A stretch of DNA of 64,000 nucleotides. Origin: Megasphaera cerevisiae DSM 20462 (lineage in GTDB: Bacteria; Bacillota; Negativicutes; Veillonellales; Megasphaeraceae). Shown here piece by piece: positions 26,398 to 36,346 of this stretch (the stretch's first letter is position 1; every line of letters starts with the position of its first letter). The notes below the pieces were generated by a model. It worked only from the letters and a program-made list of their open reading frames with translations. It made no database searches and was not told where the DNA came from. Made by a program: the position numbers and the translations under genes. The DNA lies in assembly GCF_001045675.1 (NCBI RefSeq), contig NZ_LEKT01000005.1, forward strand, positions 32,193 to 96,192, read 5' to 3'.

Positions 26398-27506
26398 AGA
26401 AAATTGTTCGTGAAATAGAAGCGCTGGCGCCACTGACTTTGAAAGAAAAATGGGATAATCCTGGACTTCTTATCGGGAACCCAGAACAAACCGTTTCCAA
26501 AACAGTAATTACGCTGGATGTTATGATGGACACGGTGGATTATGCTGTAGAGCATCAGGCGGATCTGATTATCAGTCATCATCCTATTATTTTTGACGGA
26601 TTGAAATCCTTACGTACAGATACTTATGATGGACAGATGTATCAGAAGCTTCTTAGTCATCATATTGCAGTGTATTGCTCACATACACCGCTGGACAGTG
26701 CTGATGGGGGTGTCAATGATATATTGGCCGGTCAGATTGGGCTGGAGGATATTAAAGGGCTGGTGCCAGTACAAGAAGATAAGCTTTTTAAAATTGTGGT
26801 CTATGTGCCGCGCGGCGGCTATGGAGAGGCAGTGCGCAAGGCTTTGCATAAGGGCGGAGCAGGTTATATCGGAAAGTATAGTGATTGCTCCTTTACGGCA
26901 CACGGTATCGGCAGATTTAAGGCTCATGAAGGTACACATCCGTTCGTCGGTACTGTTGGATCATTGGAAAAAACAGCAGAACTGCGTGTTGAAACAATTG
27001 TGCCGCAAAGCAGATTGTCAGAAACACTGGGGGAAGTGTTAAAGGCACATCCGTATGAAGAACCGGCATATGATGTGTATCCATTGGCAATCAGGGGACA
27101 TGTATGCGCTATGGGGCGTATTGGTCTGTGGCCGACACCAGAACCGGCGATGCAGGTATTGAAAAAAATAAAAGAGGCGCTGCATTTAAAGGTTCTTCCT
27201 TATGCCGGAAATATGGATACCCTTGTAAGCAAGATTGCGCTTTTAGGCGGTGGTGGTGCTGGGTTTATGCAGCTGGCTAAAAAGGCAGGGGCGCAGCTGT
27301 ATTTGACTGGTGATGTCAAATATCATGATGCGCAGAACGCGGTGAAACTGGGACTTATTATTGCCGACGGCAGTCATTTCGGGACGGAGTTCCCGGTGGT
27401 ACAGGCGTTAAAGAAATATTTTGAAAAAAGGGATCGGGCCTGCGGCTGGGGTATCGAATGGATAGAAGACCCGACAAGCAAGGATATGTTTGATCATTGT
27501 ATATAA
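26382..27506 (+). CDS. Nif3-like dinuclear metal-centre protein (YqfO)
   Basis: The 374-residue protein has the Nif3 motifs EKWDNPGLLIGN, ADLIISHHPIIF (metal His pair), SHTPLDSADGGVND, and near the end ADGSHFGTE. Its length shows the extra central domain of the YqfO/PII-like long form. Nif3 proteins bind two metal ions; proposed roles include GTP cyclohydrolase-like activity but none is firmly established. ATG 26382 has GGGAGGAA upstream and lies within the end of trmK. Confidence 0.92.
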   Translation: MAVQLKKIVREIEALAPLTLKEKWDNPGLLIGNPEQTVSKTVITLDVMMDTVDYAVEHQADLIISHHPIIFDGLKSLRTDTYDGQMYQKLLSHHIAVYCSHTPLDSADGGVNDILAGQIGLEDIKGLVPVQEDKLFKIVVYVPRGGYGEAVRKALHKGGAGYIGKYSDCSFTAHGIGRFKAHEGTHPFVGTVGSLEKTAELRVETIVPQSRLSETLGEVLKAHPYEEPAYDVYPLAIRGHVCAMGRIGLWPTPEPAMQVLKKIKEALHLKVLPYAGNMDTLVSKIALLGGGGAGFMQLAKKAGAQLYLTGDVKYHDAQNAVKLGLIIADGSHFGTEFPVVQALKKYFEKRDRACGWGIEWIEDPTSKDMFDHCI

Positions 27507-27571
27507 ACTCATGTGAGAACTGGAAGAAGAAAAAGGCAGAAATGATGATATCGAAGAAAAGAGGAATGAGT

Positions 27572-28219
27572 ATGACAAAAGAAGAGCATTTGAAACGGCT
27601 CATGGAAGATCCGATTTATGCTATTATGGGAGAAGAATTGTCATTAGGACGGAAAAACCTGGATATAGCCCGAGCTTTGATCAAAGCTGGCGTGAAAATT
27701 ATTCAATATCGTGAAAAACACAAAACATGGCGGGAAAAATATGCCGAAGCGACAGCTATTTCTAAGCTATGTCATGAAAATAATGTTACTTTCATCATGA
27801 ATGATTCGGCTGATTTAGCGATTATTTGCCATGCTGACGGCGTTCATGTCGGGCAGGACGATGCGCCGGTTCAAATTGTAAAAGACTTGGCCGGACAGGA
27901 TATATTTGTCGGTGTTTCAACCAATACGACAGATGAAATGGAAGGGGCTCTCTTGGACGGAGCTGACTATATTGGCTTTGGGCCTATGTTTCCTACCCAG
28001 TCAAAGAAAGATGCGGATGCTGTTGTTTCATCAGAAGCCAGAAACTTTGCTTTGCAATTTGAGCTTCCTGTAGTGACAATTGGCGGTATCAGTCTTCAAA
28101 ATATCAGTGGTTTATATCAAGAAGGATTTCGTTCGTTTGCCATGATTAGCGCTGTTATTTCTCAGCCGGATATTGCCAAGGCAGTAAGTGATTTGCGTCA
28201 GGCAGTGCAGGATGCATAA
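27572..28219 (+). CDS. thiE: Thiamine phosphate synthase-like protein
   Basis: The 215-residue TIM barrel reads IIQYREKHKTWREKYA, NDSADLAIICHADGVHVGQDD and YIGFGPMFPTQSKKD, then TIGGIS, matching ThiE, which joins HMP-PP and thiazole phosphate to form thiamine phosphate. ATG 27572 follows AAGAGGA by nine bases; the ATG two codons earlier is too close to it. There are no other thi genes nearby and no visible TPP riboswitch, so a TenI-like role is not excluded. Confidence 0.88.
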   Translation: MTKEEHLKRLMEDPIYAIMGEELSLGRKNLDIARALIKAGVKIIQYREKHKTWREKYAEATAISKLCHENNVTFIMNDSADLAIICHADGVHVGQDDAPVQIVKDLAGQDIFVGVSTNTTDEMEGALLDGADYIGFGPMFPTQSKKDADAVVSSEARNFALQFELPVVTIGGISLQNISGLYQEGFRSFAMISAVISQPDIAKAVSDLRQAVQDA

Positions 28220-28383
28220 TTTTTTAAATTTACAAGTAGAGAAAATATTTTTACAAGTTGGATATTTTCAGAAGGATTTCTCCTTTTCGCTGTTGAATTA
28301 TATAAGAATAAGGGAAGAGACTGCAGGAGATGGGGCCATACATTTCTCCGGTAGAACTCCCTCACGAAAGGAAGGGATGTTTT

Positions 28384-28908
28384 ATGGCAACAATCGTCAG
28401 AGGAAAAAACTTAGAAATTACAACCGCTTTAAAAGACTATGTGCTGAAACGTGAAAAGAAAGTAACCAAGTACTTTGATAATGAAGTGGGCGTGCAAGCC
28501 TTGCTGTCTGTAGAAAAAGACCGTAAGGTTGCAGAAATTACATTAAAGGTTGATGGCGTTGTTCTTCGCGGAGTCGAGGCCAATCAGGATATGTATGCGG
28601 CCATTGATTTGGTGTATGATAAAATGGTTCGCCAGATCCATAAATATAAAACAAAGATTGCCCGGCGCATGAAAGACAGTTCGTTTAATGCTGCTCTTGT
28701 TAATGATTCGGCAGAGCCGGAAGAGAAATTTGAAATTGCCCGAGTGAAAAAATTTGCTGCGCGGCCGATGGATGTGGAAGAAGCCATATTGCAGATGAAT
28801 CTTGTGGGACATGATTTTTTCGTTTTTCTCAATGCGGAAACGGATACAATCAATGTTGTGTATAAACGGAAACATGGCCAATACGGGCTTATTGAACCGG
28901 AATATTGA
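28384..28908 (+). CDS. hpf: Long-form ribosome hibernation promoting factor
   Basis: The 174-residue protein has the S30AE/HPF N-terminal domain (residues 1-100; TALKDYVLKREKKVTKYF, then DMYAAIDLVYDKMVRQIHKYK) and the C-terminal dimerisation domain FAARPMDVEEAILQMNLVGHDFFVF. It silences 70S ribosomes by forming 100S dimers in stationary phase. ATG 28384 follows GGAAGGGATG. The 160 bases upstream are AT-rich and presumably carry its own promoter. Confidence 0.94.
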   Translation: MATIVRGKNLEITTALKDYVLKREKKVTKYFDNEVGVQALLSVEKDRKVAEITLKVDGVVLRGVEANQDMYAAIDLVYDKMVRQIHKYKTKIARRMKDSSFNAALVNDSAEPEEKFEIARVKKFAARPMDVEEAILQMNLVGHDFFVFLNAETDTINVVYKRKHGQYGLIEPEY

Positions 28909-28937
28909 GCTATATCAGTAACTGGGTATAATGCAGT

Positions 28938-28972
28938 AAAAAGGCTGTCGTGGAAATTCACGGCAGCCTTTT
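28938..28972. terminator. Bidirectional terminator between hpf and putP
   Basis: AAAAGGCTGTCGTG pairs with CACGGCAGCCTTTT across a 6-base loop; A and T runs flank it on both sides, and the neighbouring genes converge. Confidence 0.85.
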
Positions 28973-28995
28973 CAAGTTAACGAATTGCGCATTGC

Positions 28996-30495
28996 TTATT
29001 TGTTCTTCAAGACGCTGATTTGAGATTTTAATTGAATGGCATGCTGAAATTCATTTTGAATTTCAGGACTGGGTTCCTTGCCAAGTTTACTGACAATATA
29101 AATAGCCAGCAGGGAAAAAAGAAAACCTGGTACGATTTCATACAGCCCGAACCAGGCAAATTGTTTCCAGATCAGGACCGTCATACCACCGACAATGATG
29201 CCTGCCAGTGCACCATTTTTGGTCATCCGTTTCCAATACAGAGATAAGAGGATTGTTGGGCCGAAAGCAGCGCCAAATCCGGCCCAGGCATATGACACCA
29301 TGGTAAGAATGTAGCTATCAGGATTCAGCGCCAATACGATGGCCAAAGCGGCTACGACCAGAACTGTCAGCCTGCTGACATGTATTAGCTCGCGGTCACT
29401 GGCGTTTTTTCGCACGAAGGTATGGTAAAAGTCCTTGGAAATTGCTGAGGCTGTGACTAAAAGCTGGGACGAGGCAGTACTCATGATAGCAGCAAGGACA
29501 GCGGATAAAATAAGACCTGTCGCAAAAGGCGGGAATAACTGCTGGCTCATGATCAAAAATACTTTTTCTGTATCTGCCCCGGTAAGCGGGGTTGTAACAA
29601 CTATTTTGCCGACAAGACCGACAAGGACGGCAGCGGCAAGCGAAATAATGACCCATGTCATTGCGATATGCTTGGATTTTACTAATTCATCAGGGTTGCC
29701 AATGGCCATAAAACGGACTAGGATATGTGGCTGGCCAAAATAACCCACTCCCCATGCCAATGCGGAAATAATGGCGATTACTCCTGTGGCGCTGGTATCG
29801 GGTATCATATCAAATAATTGCGGTGAAGACGCGGCAATTCTTGCTGCGACCTCACCAGGGCCTCCGACGGCGGCCATGCCGACAACAGGGACTAAGACAA
29901 TAGCTAGGAACATCATACAGCCTTGAATGAAATCCGTCCAGCAAACAGCCATAAAACCACCCATGAATGTATACACGACGACGACACCGGCGCTGAGAAG
30001 CAGTGCGGAAAAATAGGATATGCCAAAGACTGCTTCAAAAAGCTTGCCGCCGGCGACAAAGCCAGAAGAGGTATAAATAAGAAAAAAAATAAGAATGAAA
30101 ATGGCAGAAATAATGCGGATCAGGTTTTGATCATCATGAAACCGGTTTTTCAAATAATCCGGCATCGTAAGACTGTTGTTGGCTATTTCCGTATAATTGC
30201 GCAGACGCTGAGAAACAAAATGCCAATTTAAATATGTGCCGATAGCGATGCCGATTGCTATCCAAGACGCTGAAACACCCGTCGAGTAGGCAAGCCCCGG
30301 CACTCCCATCAGCATCCATCCGCTCATATCAGAAGCTTCGGCACTCATGGATGTGATCCACGGACCGAGGCTGCGTCCTCCTAAAATATAATCGCTCAAA
30401 CGCTGCTGCGAGCGGGAATAATATACGCCGATAGAAAGCATGGCCAGCAGATAAATGGCAAAAGCTATCAATACGGCGATATCAGATTGCACCAT
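28996..30495 (-). CDS. putP: Sodium/proline symporter PutP
   Basis: The 499-residue member of the solute:sodium symporter family starts with a helix then YYSRSQQRLSDYILGGRSLG and MSAEASDMSGWMLMGVPG, the PutP signature with the Ser residues of the sodium and proline site. Thirteen transmembrane helices are expected. It imports proline with Na+. AGAAGGAGGAAT precedes the start, and TATAAT on the minus strand lies about 35 bases upstream of it. Confidence 0.93.
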   Translation of the reverse strand: MVQSDIAVLIAFAIYLLAMLSIGVYYSRSQQRLSDYILGGRSLGPWITSMSAEASDMSGWMLMGVPGLAYSTGVSASWIAIGIAIGTYLNWHFVSQRLRNYTEIANNSLTMPDYLKNRFHDDQNLIRIISAIFILIFFLIYTSSGFVAGGKLFEAVFGISYFSALLLSAGVVVVYTFMGGFMAVCWTDFIQGCMMFLAIVLVPVVGMAAVGGPGEVAARIAASSPQLFDMIPDTSATGVIAIISALAWGVGYFGQPHILVRFMAIGNPDELVKSKHIAMTWVIISLAAAVLVGLVGKIVVTTPLTGADTEKVFLIMSQQLFPPFATGLILSAVLAAIMSTASSQLLVTASAISKDFYHTFVRKNASDRELIHVSRLTVLVVAALAIVLALNPDSYILTMVSYAWAGFGAAFGPTILLSLYWKRMTKNGALAGIIVGGMTVLIWKQFAWFGLYEIVPGFLFSLLAIYIVSKLGKEPSPEIQNEFQHAIQLKSQISVLKNK

Positions 30496-30729
30496 AAAAA
30501 ATTCCTCCTTCTATTTTCAGAATAAAAATATCATTATACCTTTGTTATGTTTGTATATTAAATATAACAAATAAGATAGCGATGTTCTTATTTTACTGTA
30601 CTTTTGTGTGCCAAGCAAGTACCTTTGGCCGAAGGTATGGAATCACTTGCCATTGAAGACGTTGTATGATACATTCAATAACACCAATGGTATATAAAAT
30701 TTCACCTCCAAGAAAGAAGCGCAAAGCAT

Positions 30730-32592
30730 ATGAATATATTAACAGCAACACATGTAAAGAAGTCCTATGGCCCCAGAGTCTTATTTGACGAAGTTAATTT
30801 TACCGTTGCGGAAGGGCAAAAAACAGGCCTTATCGGTCTAAATGGTGCCGGTAAAACGACACTGCTTAAAATTGTTGCCGGATTCGTTGAGACAGACAGC
30901 GGCAGCATATGGAAAAATCAAAAAGCGCGTATTCATTTTTTGCCGCAGGAACCGCAGTTTATTGCGGGGCATACTATATTGGAAAGCGTTCTGGATGGAG
31001 ATATTCCTGTTATGCGGCTGTTGCAGCGCTATGAAGAAGCGGTACGGCGGAATGATGATCAGCTTGTACTCAAGCTGACTGGAGAAATGGAAGCACAGCA
31101 TGCCTGGGAAGTGGAGCAGCATGCTAAAATCATTTTGCAGAAATTGGGAATGGAGAATTTGACGCAGCTCGTCGATACACTATCCGGAGGCCAGCGCAAA
31201 CGGCTGGGATTGGCGCGAGCTTTGATCATGCCTTGTGATCTTCTGATTTTGGATGAACCGACAAATCATTTGGATGATAAGACTATCCTGTGGTTGGAGG
31301 AATATCTCCGTGACAGCAGAGCAGCGCTGCTCCTTAGTACGCATGATCGTTATTTTCTGGACTGCGTTGTCGATTCTATGATTGAATTAGACAGAGGGCA
31401 TGTATATACGTATTCCGGAAACTATGGCCAATATTTGGAATTACGGCAGACGCGGCTTGATCAAGAGGCGGCTTCGGAGGCTAAAAGACATAATCTGATA
31501 CGCCGTGAAACTGCATGGATCAAACGCGGCGCGCAGGCCCGGTCCACCAAACAAAAAGCTCGCCGTGACCGATATGAACAAATTTGTGCCATTGAATCAG
31601 GGAAACCAGTCGGAAATATTGAGATCTGGGATACGTCTGCGCGATTGGGAAAAACGATTCTGGACATAGATAATGCGGCCTTTGCGTATCTCGGGCACGG
31701 CACATTGTTCCGGCATGTTACCTATCACGTGGCGAAGCATGATCGTATTGGCATTATAGGTGAAAACGGCGTAGGAAAATCGACTTTTCTTAAAATGCTG
31801 GCAGGGCGTCTGCAGCCGACTGAAGGAACTGTGAGTGCCGGCAGCACTGTCAAGTTTGGCTTTTTTACACAGCAGCTGCCGGAATTTGATGAAAACATGC
31901 GGGTTATAGACTATATAGAAGAACATGGCAGCTATGTTGTAAACCAGTTTGGTCAGCAGATTGCAGCCTCACGCTTATTGGAACAATTTCTTTTTACTGA
32001 AGAAATGCAATACACATATATTTACAAACTAAGCGGCGGTGAACGACGCCGGCTGTACTTACTGCGGCTGCTCATGGATCAGCCCAATATGCTGCTGCTG
32101 GATGAGCCGACCAACGATTTGGATATCCCTACTCTGACGGTTCTTGAACGATATTTAGACACCTATCAAGGTGTGGTTTTTGTTGTATCACATGACCGGT
32201 ATTTTCTGGATCGTGTAGCTGACAAGCTGTTTGTATTGGGGAATGGCATTTGGACTCGATACGATGGTGATTATAGTGAATATCTGGAAGAAAAATTTTC
32301 CCGCCGTGACGATAAAAAAGAAGCTAAAGATGCCGCTATAGCGGTACATACGCCAGTTGTATCTAAGAGAAAAAAAGAAGGGCTGACCTCACGTCAGCAA
32401 GACGAATTGGCATGGATTACCCGGGAACTGCCGCAATATGAAGCTATGCTGCAAGGATTGAACGCAGCTATCGCAGCCGCTGGCAGCGACTATGAAAAGG
32501 TAGAATCACTGTTGCAGGAACAAGGGAAAACACAGAAGCAAGTTGATGAGATGACAACGCGCTGGTGTGAGCTGGAAGACCTAAAAGGATAG
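30730..32592 (+). CDS. uup: ABC-F family ATPase (Uup-like)
   Basis: The 620-residue soluble protein has two ATP-binding domains: Walker A GLNGAGKTTLL with LSGGQRKRLGLA and LILDEPTNHLDD; then GENGVGKSTFL with LSGGERRRLYL and LLLDEPTNDLD. No membrane domain is present. A linker of about 80 residues joins them and the last 80 residues form a coiled coil, as in Uup. ABC-F proteins act at ribosomes; Uup is also linked to DNA structure tolerance. It is a single gene. Confidence 0.9.
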   Translation: MNILTATHVKKSYGPRVLFDEVNFTVAEGQKTGLIGLNGAGKTTLLKIVAGFVETDSGSIWKNQKARIHFLPQEPQFIAGHTILESVLDGDIPVMRLLQRYEEAVRRNDDQLVLKLTGEMEAQHAWEVEQHAKIILQKLGMENLTQLVDTLSGGQRKRLGLARALIMPCDLLILDEPTNHLDDKTILWLEEYLRDSRAALLLSTHDRYFLDCVVDSMIELDRGHVYTYSGNYGQYLELRQTRLDQEAASEAKRHNLIRRETAWIKRGAQARSTKQKARRDRYEQICAIESGKPVGNIEIWDTSARLGKTILDIDNAAFAYLGHGTLFRHVTYHVAKHDRIGIIGENGVGKSTFLKMLAGRLQPTEGTVSAGSTVKFGFFTQQLPEFDENMRVIDYIEEHGSYVVNQFGQQIAASRLLEQFLFTEEMQYTYIYKLSGGERRRLYLLRLLMDQPNMLLLDEPTNDLDIPTLTVLERYLDTYQGVVFVVSHDRYFLDRVADKLFVLGNGIWTRYDGDYSEYLEEKFSRRDDKKEAKDAAIAVHTPVVSKRKKEGLTSRQQDELAWITRELPQYEAMLQGLNAAIAAAGSDYEKVESLLQEQGKTQKQVDEMTTRWCELEDLKG

Positions 32593-32856
32593 GTGCTGCC
32601 GATGCGGAGAGAGGCTGTCTTTCTGACGGGTATAAACAGGCTTTTTCATCGCGCATAAAAAATCAAATAAAATAATAAATGCATACAGTATGCAAAATAT
32701 GTATAGAATTCATATCAAACTTGATACAAGAATTCTTTAAAAGCAATGGAAATTCATGGCGGTTTGTATTATCCTATATATATTATGAAATAAAAGTTTG
32801 TGAAGGAAAGTTACATAGTTTATTCTTGTTTAGTCATGACTAAGAAGGAGAAGAAA

Positions 32857-34317
32857 ATGCCTGAATTTCATTCCAGATTTCAAGAGCTGCAGCGTCGTGT
32901 TCCTATCGATGAGCACAACTGCTCCGTCAAATTTGACGAAACTAAGTGCAAAAATTGTACATTGTGTCGCAGAGCCTGTGCTAATACGCAAACGGTAATG
33001 GATTATTATTATCTACCCAGTACTGGTGATATGCCTTTGTGCGTACACTGTGGACAATGTGCCTCTGTCTGCCCCTTTGGTGCCATTACAGAAATAAACG
33101 ACGTTGCAAAAGTCAAAGCGGCCATTGCGGATCCTGATAAAATTGTGATCTTTCAAACGGCACCGGCAGTTCGCGTCGGCTTGGGTGAAGCCTTTGGCAT
33201 GGATCCAGGCACCCTGGTGGAAGGAAAAATGGTTTCTGCTCTCCGGACCCTCGGAGGGAATTATGTTTTTGATACAGATTTTGGCGCTGATCTGACTATT
33301 ATGGAAGAAGCAACGGAACTATTACATCGGCTGCAGTCTGAAGAAATCCCGATTCCTCAATTTACCAGCTGCTGTCCTGCCTGGGTTGAATTTGCCGAAA
33401 CCTTTTATCCCGAACTGATTCCGCACTTGTCTTCGACAAAAAGCCCAATCAGTATTATGAGTCCGGTTATAAAAACATGGTTTGCCCAAAAGAATAATAT
33501 AGATCCTAAAAAGATAATCAATGTCTGCGTGACACCGTGTACTGCGAAAAAAGCAGAAATCCGCCGTCCTGAAATGAATGCGTCTTCGGTGTTTTGGGAT
33601 ATGCCAGAACTGCGCGATACGGATATCTGTATTACAACACGGGAATTAGCCGAATGGATTCAGGAAGAAGAAATTGATTTTACGAATCTGGAGGAAAGCC
33701 CTTTTAATAAAGCCTTTGGTGATTCGTCTGGCGGTGGTAAGATTTTCGGAAACTCCGGCGGTGTCATGGAAGCGGCGATCCGCACGGCATACTATTTCTT
33801 TACGGGACGAAAAGCATCAAAAGATTTTATTCCTTTTGAACCCGTGCGTGGTCTGCAGGGCGTAAAAAAAGCCACTGTCGTATTTGGACACTTCGTTATT
33901 CATGTCGCGGCTATCAGTGGTTTAGGAAATGCCCGTGCTTTTATTGATGACCTTATCAAACATGATTCCTTTGAGGAGTATTCATTTATTGAAGTCATGG
34001 CCTGCCCCGGAGGGTGCATTGGCGGCGGCGGGCAGCCTAAGGTGAAACTGCCGCAAGTGAAAAAGGTGCAGGAAGCACGTGCGTCTGCCTTGTATAAGAC
34101 CGATGCGGAAACCGATATGAAGGCTAGTTGGGAAAATCCGGAAATTCAGGAGTTATATACGCGATTTTTGGATGAACCGCTGTCTGAAATGGCCGAAATG
34201 GCATTGCATACGTATTTTACAGATAAGTCAGATCAACTGGGAAAAATGAAAAAAGTAACGCCGGAAACCAATCCCATGTCGACAAGATTTAAGCCGCATA
34301 CAGAAAACAATATATAA
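32857..34317 (+). CDS. hydA: [FeFe] hydrogenase, monomeric, two-cluster type
   Basis: The 486-residue enzyme has two N-terminal [4Fe-4S] motifs (Cys31-34-37-41 and Cys62-65-68-72) and the H-cluster domain: TSCCPAW (Cys172/173), TPCTAKKAEIRRP (Cys228) and EVMACPGGCIGGGGQP (Cys383, Cys387). It reversibly reduces protons with ferredoxin or flavodoxin electrons to dispose of fermentation reductant. The short layout matches the Megasphaera elsdenii enzyme. ATG 32857 follows AAGGAGAAG; an in-frame codon at 32800 lacks an SD. Confidence 0.95.
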   Translation: MPEFHSRFQELQRRVPIDEHNCSVKFDETKCKNCTLCRRACANTQTVMDYYYLPSTGDMPLCVHCGQCASVCPFGAITEINDVAKVKAAIADPDKIVIFQTAPAVRVGLGEAFGMDPGTLVEGKMVSALRTLGGNYVFDTDFGADLTIMEEATELLHRLQSEEIPIPQFTSCCPAWVEFAETFYPELIPHLSSTKSPISIMSPVIKTWFAQKNNIDPKKIINVCVTPCTAKKAEIRRPEMNASSVFWDMPELRDTDICITTRELAEWIQEEEIDFTNLEESPFNKAFGDSSGGGKIFGNSGGVMEAAIRTAYYFFTGRKASKDFIPFEPVRGLQGVKKATVVFGHFVIHVAAISGLGNARAFIDDLIKHDSFEEYSFIEVMACPGGCIGGGGQPKVKLPQVKKVQEARASALYKTDAETDMKASWENPEIQELYTRFLDEPLSEMAEMALHTYFTDKSDQLGKMKKVTPETNPMSTRFKPHTENNI

Positions 34318-34554
34318 TTAATAAGGAATCTGCTTTATTGGGGCAGTTTTTTATAAATTATGTGAAAATAGAAAAGTTTGATTCATCAAAACTGTTTTTT
34401 TTACAGAGCGGATGAGTCAAGCTTTTTTGTATTGTATAGAAAACAGAAGGTTATTTCGGAAGGATACTATGAAAACAATAAAAATATAACTTATTGTTAA
34501 CAAGAAACAAAGAAATCTTAAAACAGCCTTAATGATAAAACTACTCAATTACCA

Positions 34555-34583
34555 TTGACATAAATTATTGTTTTATGTATAAT
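34555..34583 (+). promoter_or_regulatory. Consensus sigma-A promoter of SLH porin 1
   Basis: TTGACA (34555-34560), a 17-base spacer, TATAAT (34578-34583): a perfect match to the housekeeping consensus, predicting strong transcription and a leader of about 165 nt. Confidence 0.88.
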
Positions 34584-34642
34584 TCTAATGGTGTTAAGAA
34601 ATGATGCACTAGACAAAAATCAAAACATTGTGATTTAAAGGC

Positions 34643-34695
34643 AGTAAAAGAGAGGAAACAAGGAAGACTCGCCAATGAACCCTTTGGAAAAATGA
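34643..34695 (+). promoter_or_regulatory. Conserved leader motif with mini-ORF, SLH porin 1
   Basis: The core GAGAGGAAAC (34650-34659) is followed 25 bases after its first base by ATG 34675, which opens a mini-ORF encoding MNPLEK and a stop (34675-34695). The same core, spacing and MNP start precede the other two SLH porin genes. No clear U-tract terminator follows in this copy. Confidence 0.6.
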
Positions 34696-34754
34696 TGTAT
34701 ATTGTTTTTGTCAAAAAGAAAATTCATTTTCATTTAGAAAGGGAGTAATGACAT

Positions 34755-36038
34755 ATGAAATCCAAAGTAGCAGCAGCATTAGTTGCAACCATGGCAGTAG
34801 GCGCAACTTGCGCATTTGCAGCAAACCCGTTCGTTGATGTGCCGTCCGACAGCTGGGCATATAAATCCGTTGTAGAATTAGCGGATGCCGGCATCATCCA
34901 GGGTGTTGACGGCCAGTATTTTCAGGGACAGCGCAACATCACGCGGTATGAAGCGGCCGAAATGGTAGCCAAAGCAATGGCACACATGGACAAGGCTTCT
35001 GTGGAACAGCGCGCTTTAATCAATAAATTAGCTGATGAATATGCCGATGAATTGAACAACCTTGGTGTTCGCGTATCCAATCTCGAAAATAAAGTTGGTA
35101 ACGTCAAATTGACCGGTGATGCCCGTATTCGGTATCAGCATCAGAGCAACAACGCTGATTACAAAAATGATGCCGGCTGGGATTATCGGGTACGGATTCG
35201 TGCGAATGCTCAGGTTAATGACCGCACCACGGTAACCTATGGCCTCAGCACAGGCGATCATAATTTTGCTGATAATGAATCTGCTTCCGGCAACAGTGAT
35301 GTTTTCACAGATGATGCGAAAGTAGATTATACGGTGGGCAGCTGGAACCTCAGCGCAGGCCGTACCGACACCTATGTTTTGGGTAATTCTTACGGCTATC
35401 AGTTTGGCGACGTGTTTGACCGTGCCGAATTGAAATATGATAATGGCAAATTTGCAGCTACTGCTGGTTATGGTAAATTTAAAGAAGGCGACGATGCTGC
35501 GGCAGGCGGCTTACTCGGCGTCAAAACCGGCTATGGCGAATTAGAAGGCTTCTTTAGCAACGGCTCGGCTGTTGGCGTATATTACAATGACTTTACCCGT
35601 GCGGGTGACGCCAGCGGCTATGGTTTCCGCGCAGACGATCTTTGGGGAGCTTATACCAGCATAAATCTTGGCTCTAAGTTCAATGTGTTGGCAAATTATG
35701 AAAAAATAAATGCCGACAAGACTGCTGAATTTAAAGCAGATCCGGAAGTTTGGATTGGCAAGTTGACCTATGGTTCGGCTGATGGTGAAAAGAAAGGCAC
35801 ATGGGATGCATGGGTTGAATACTTAAATGCAGATAAGGGAGCGTTCCTTGGCGGTGCTACGAATTCATGGCGTGATAACAGTGTTCTTGATGGTGTGAAG
35901 TCGTGGGGTGTTGGTATTGATTATGCATTGGCCAAAAATGTTGTGCTGACGGCAGCACAGACCTTTGGGACAGAAGCTAAGGGCGGCGGCGACGATCCGG
36001 ATGAATTCACTGATATTGAATTAAACTTCGCATTTTAA
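34755..36038 (+). CDS. SLH-domain outer-membrane porin 1
   Basis: The 427-residue protein has a signal peptide (MKSKVAAALVATMAVGA, cleavage after AFA), one SLH domain (about residues 24-85; FVDVPSDSWAYKSVVELADA), a short coiled coil (ADELNNLGVRVSNLENKVG) and a beta-barrel of about 300 residues ending ELNFAF. In Negativicutes such proteins span the outer membrane as porins while the SLH domain binds polyamine-modified peptidoglycan and tethers the membrane. Strong SD GAAAGGGAG. First of three paralogues, each with its own promoter. Confidence 0.92.
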   Translation: MKSKVAAALVATMAVGATCAFAANPFVDVPSDSWAYKSVVELADAGIIQGVDGQYFQGQRNITRYEAAEMVAKAMAHMDKASVEQRALINKLADEYADELNNLGVRVSNLENKVGNVKLTGDARIRYQHQSNNADYKNDAGWDYRVRIRANAQVNDRTTVTYGLSTGDHNFADNESASGNSDVFTDDAKVDYTVGSWNLSAGRTDTYVLGNSYGYQFGDVFDRAELKYDNGKFAATAGYGKFKEGDDAAAGGLLGVKTGYGELEGFFSNGSAVGVYYNDFTRAGDASGYGFRADDLWGAYTSINLGSKFNVLANYEKINADKTAEFKADPEVWIGKLTYGSADGEKKGTWDAWVEYLNADKGAFLGGATNSWRDNSVLDGVKSWGVGIDYALAKNVVLTAAQTFGTEAKGGGDDPDEFTDIELNFAF

Positions 36039-36090
36039 AGGATGCATTGTAAAAGGTAACAAAAACCTATGTAAATGGGCTGTAAATAAC

Positions 36091-36129
36091 AGGCACGAAC
36101 CGCTTTATTATGCGGTTCGTGCCTGTTTT
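36091..36129 (+). terminator. Rho-independent terminator of SLH porin 1
   Basis: AGGCACGAACCGC pairs perfectly with GCGGTTCGTGCCT across an 8-base loop, followed by GTTTTG. Its tail overlaps the -35 of the next porin promoter. Confidence 0.88.
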
Positions 36130-36156
36130 GACATGCGATGACAATTCGGGTACACT
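36128..36156 (+). promoter_or_regulatory. Sigma-A promoter of SLH porin 2
   Basis: TTGACA (36128-36133), a 17-base spacer and TACACT (36151-36156), immediately after the preceding terminator. The -10 is weaker than in the two sister promoters. Confidence 0.75.
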
Positions 36157-36232
36157 AGCCACGTGACCAGGAAATATAAACGTGGCATACGGTCACAAAA
36201 GCTGACAAATTTCATGTGCTGCAGGGAATTCA

Positions 36233-36327
36233 GAGAGAGGAAACAAGGCAGACTCGCCAATGAACCCCTGAAAGCTATTCTTGGAAGCTTTTTAATAATG
36301 GCATTAAGCCGAGAACCATTTTTTTTT
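36233..36327 (+). promoter_or_regulatory. Conserved leader motif, mini-ORF and terminator-like hairpin, SLH porin 2
   Basis: The core GAGAGGAAAC (36235-36244) is followed at the same 25-base distance by ATG 36260 encoding MNP and a stop (36260-36271). Downstream, TTCTTGG (36278-36284) pairs with CCGAGAA (36309-36315), and nine T follow (36319-36327), directly before the porin SD. This is a plausible attenuator. Confidence 0.55.
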
Positions 36328-36346
36328 GAGAAAGGGGTACTTTCGC

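Larger units (their letters stand above)
34318..34754. other. Leader and promoter region of the first SLH porin gene
   Basis: About 440 bases without a long gene. The first 110 hold AT-rich sequence with weak terminator-like pairing after hydA (near 34370-34430). The rest carries the first SLH promoter (34555-34583) and leader motif (34643-34695). Confidence 0.65.

Noticed and set aside
27507..27571. Possible TPP riboswitch upstream of thiE
   Set aside because: Only 65 bases separate it from the previous gene and no thi-box sequence is present.
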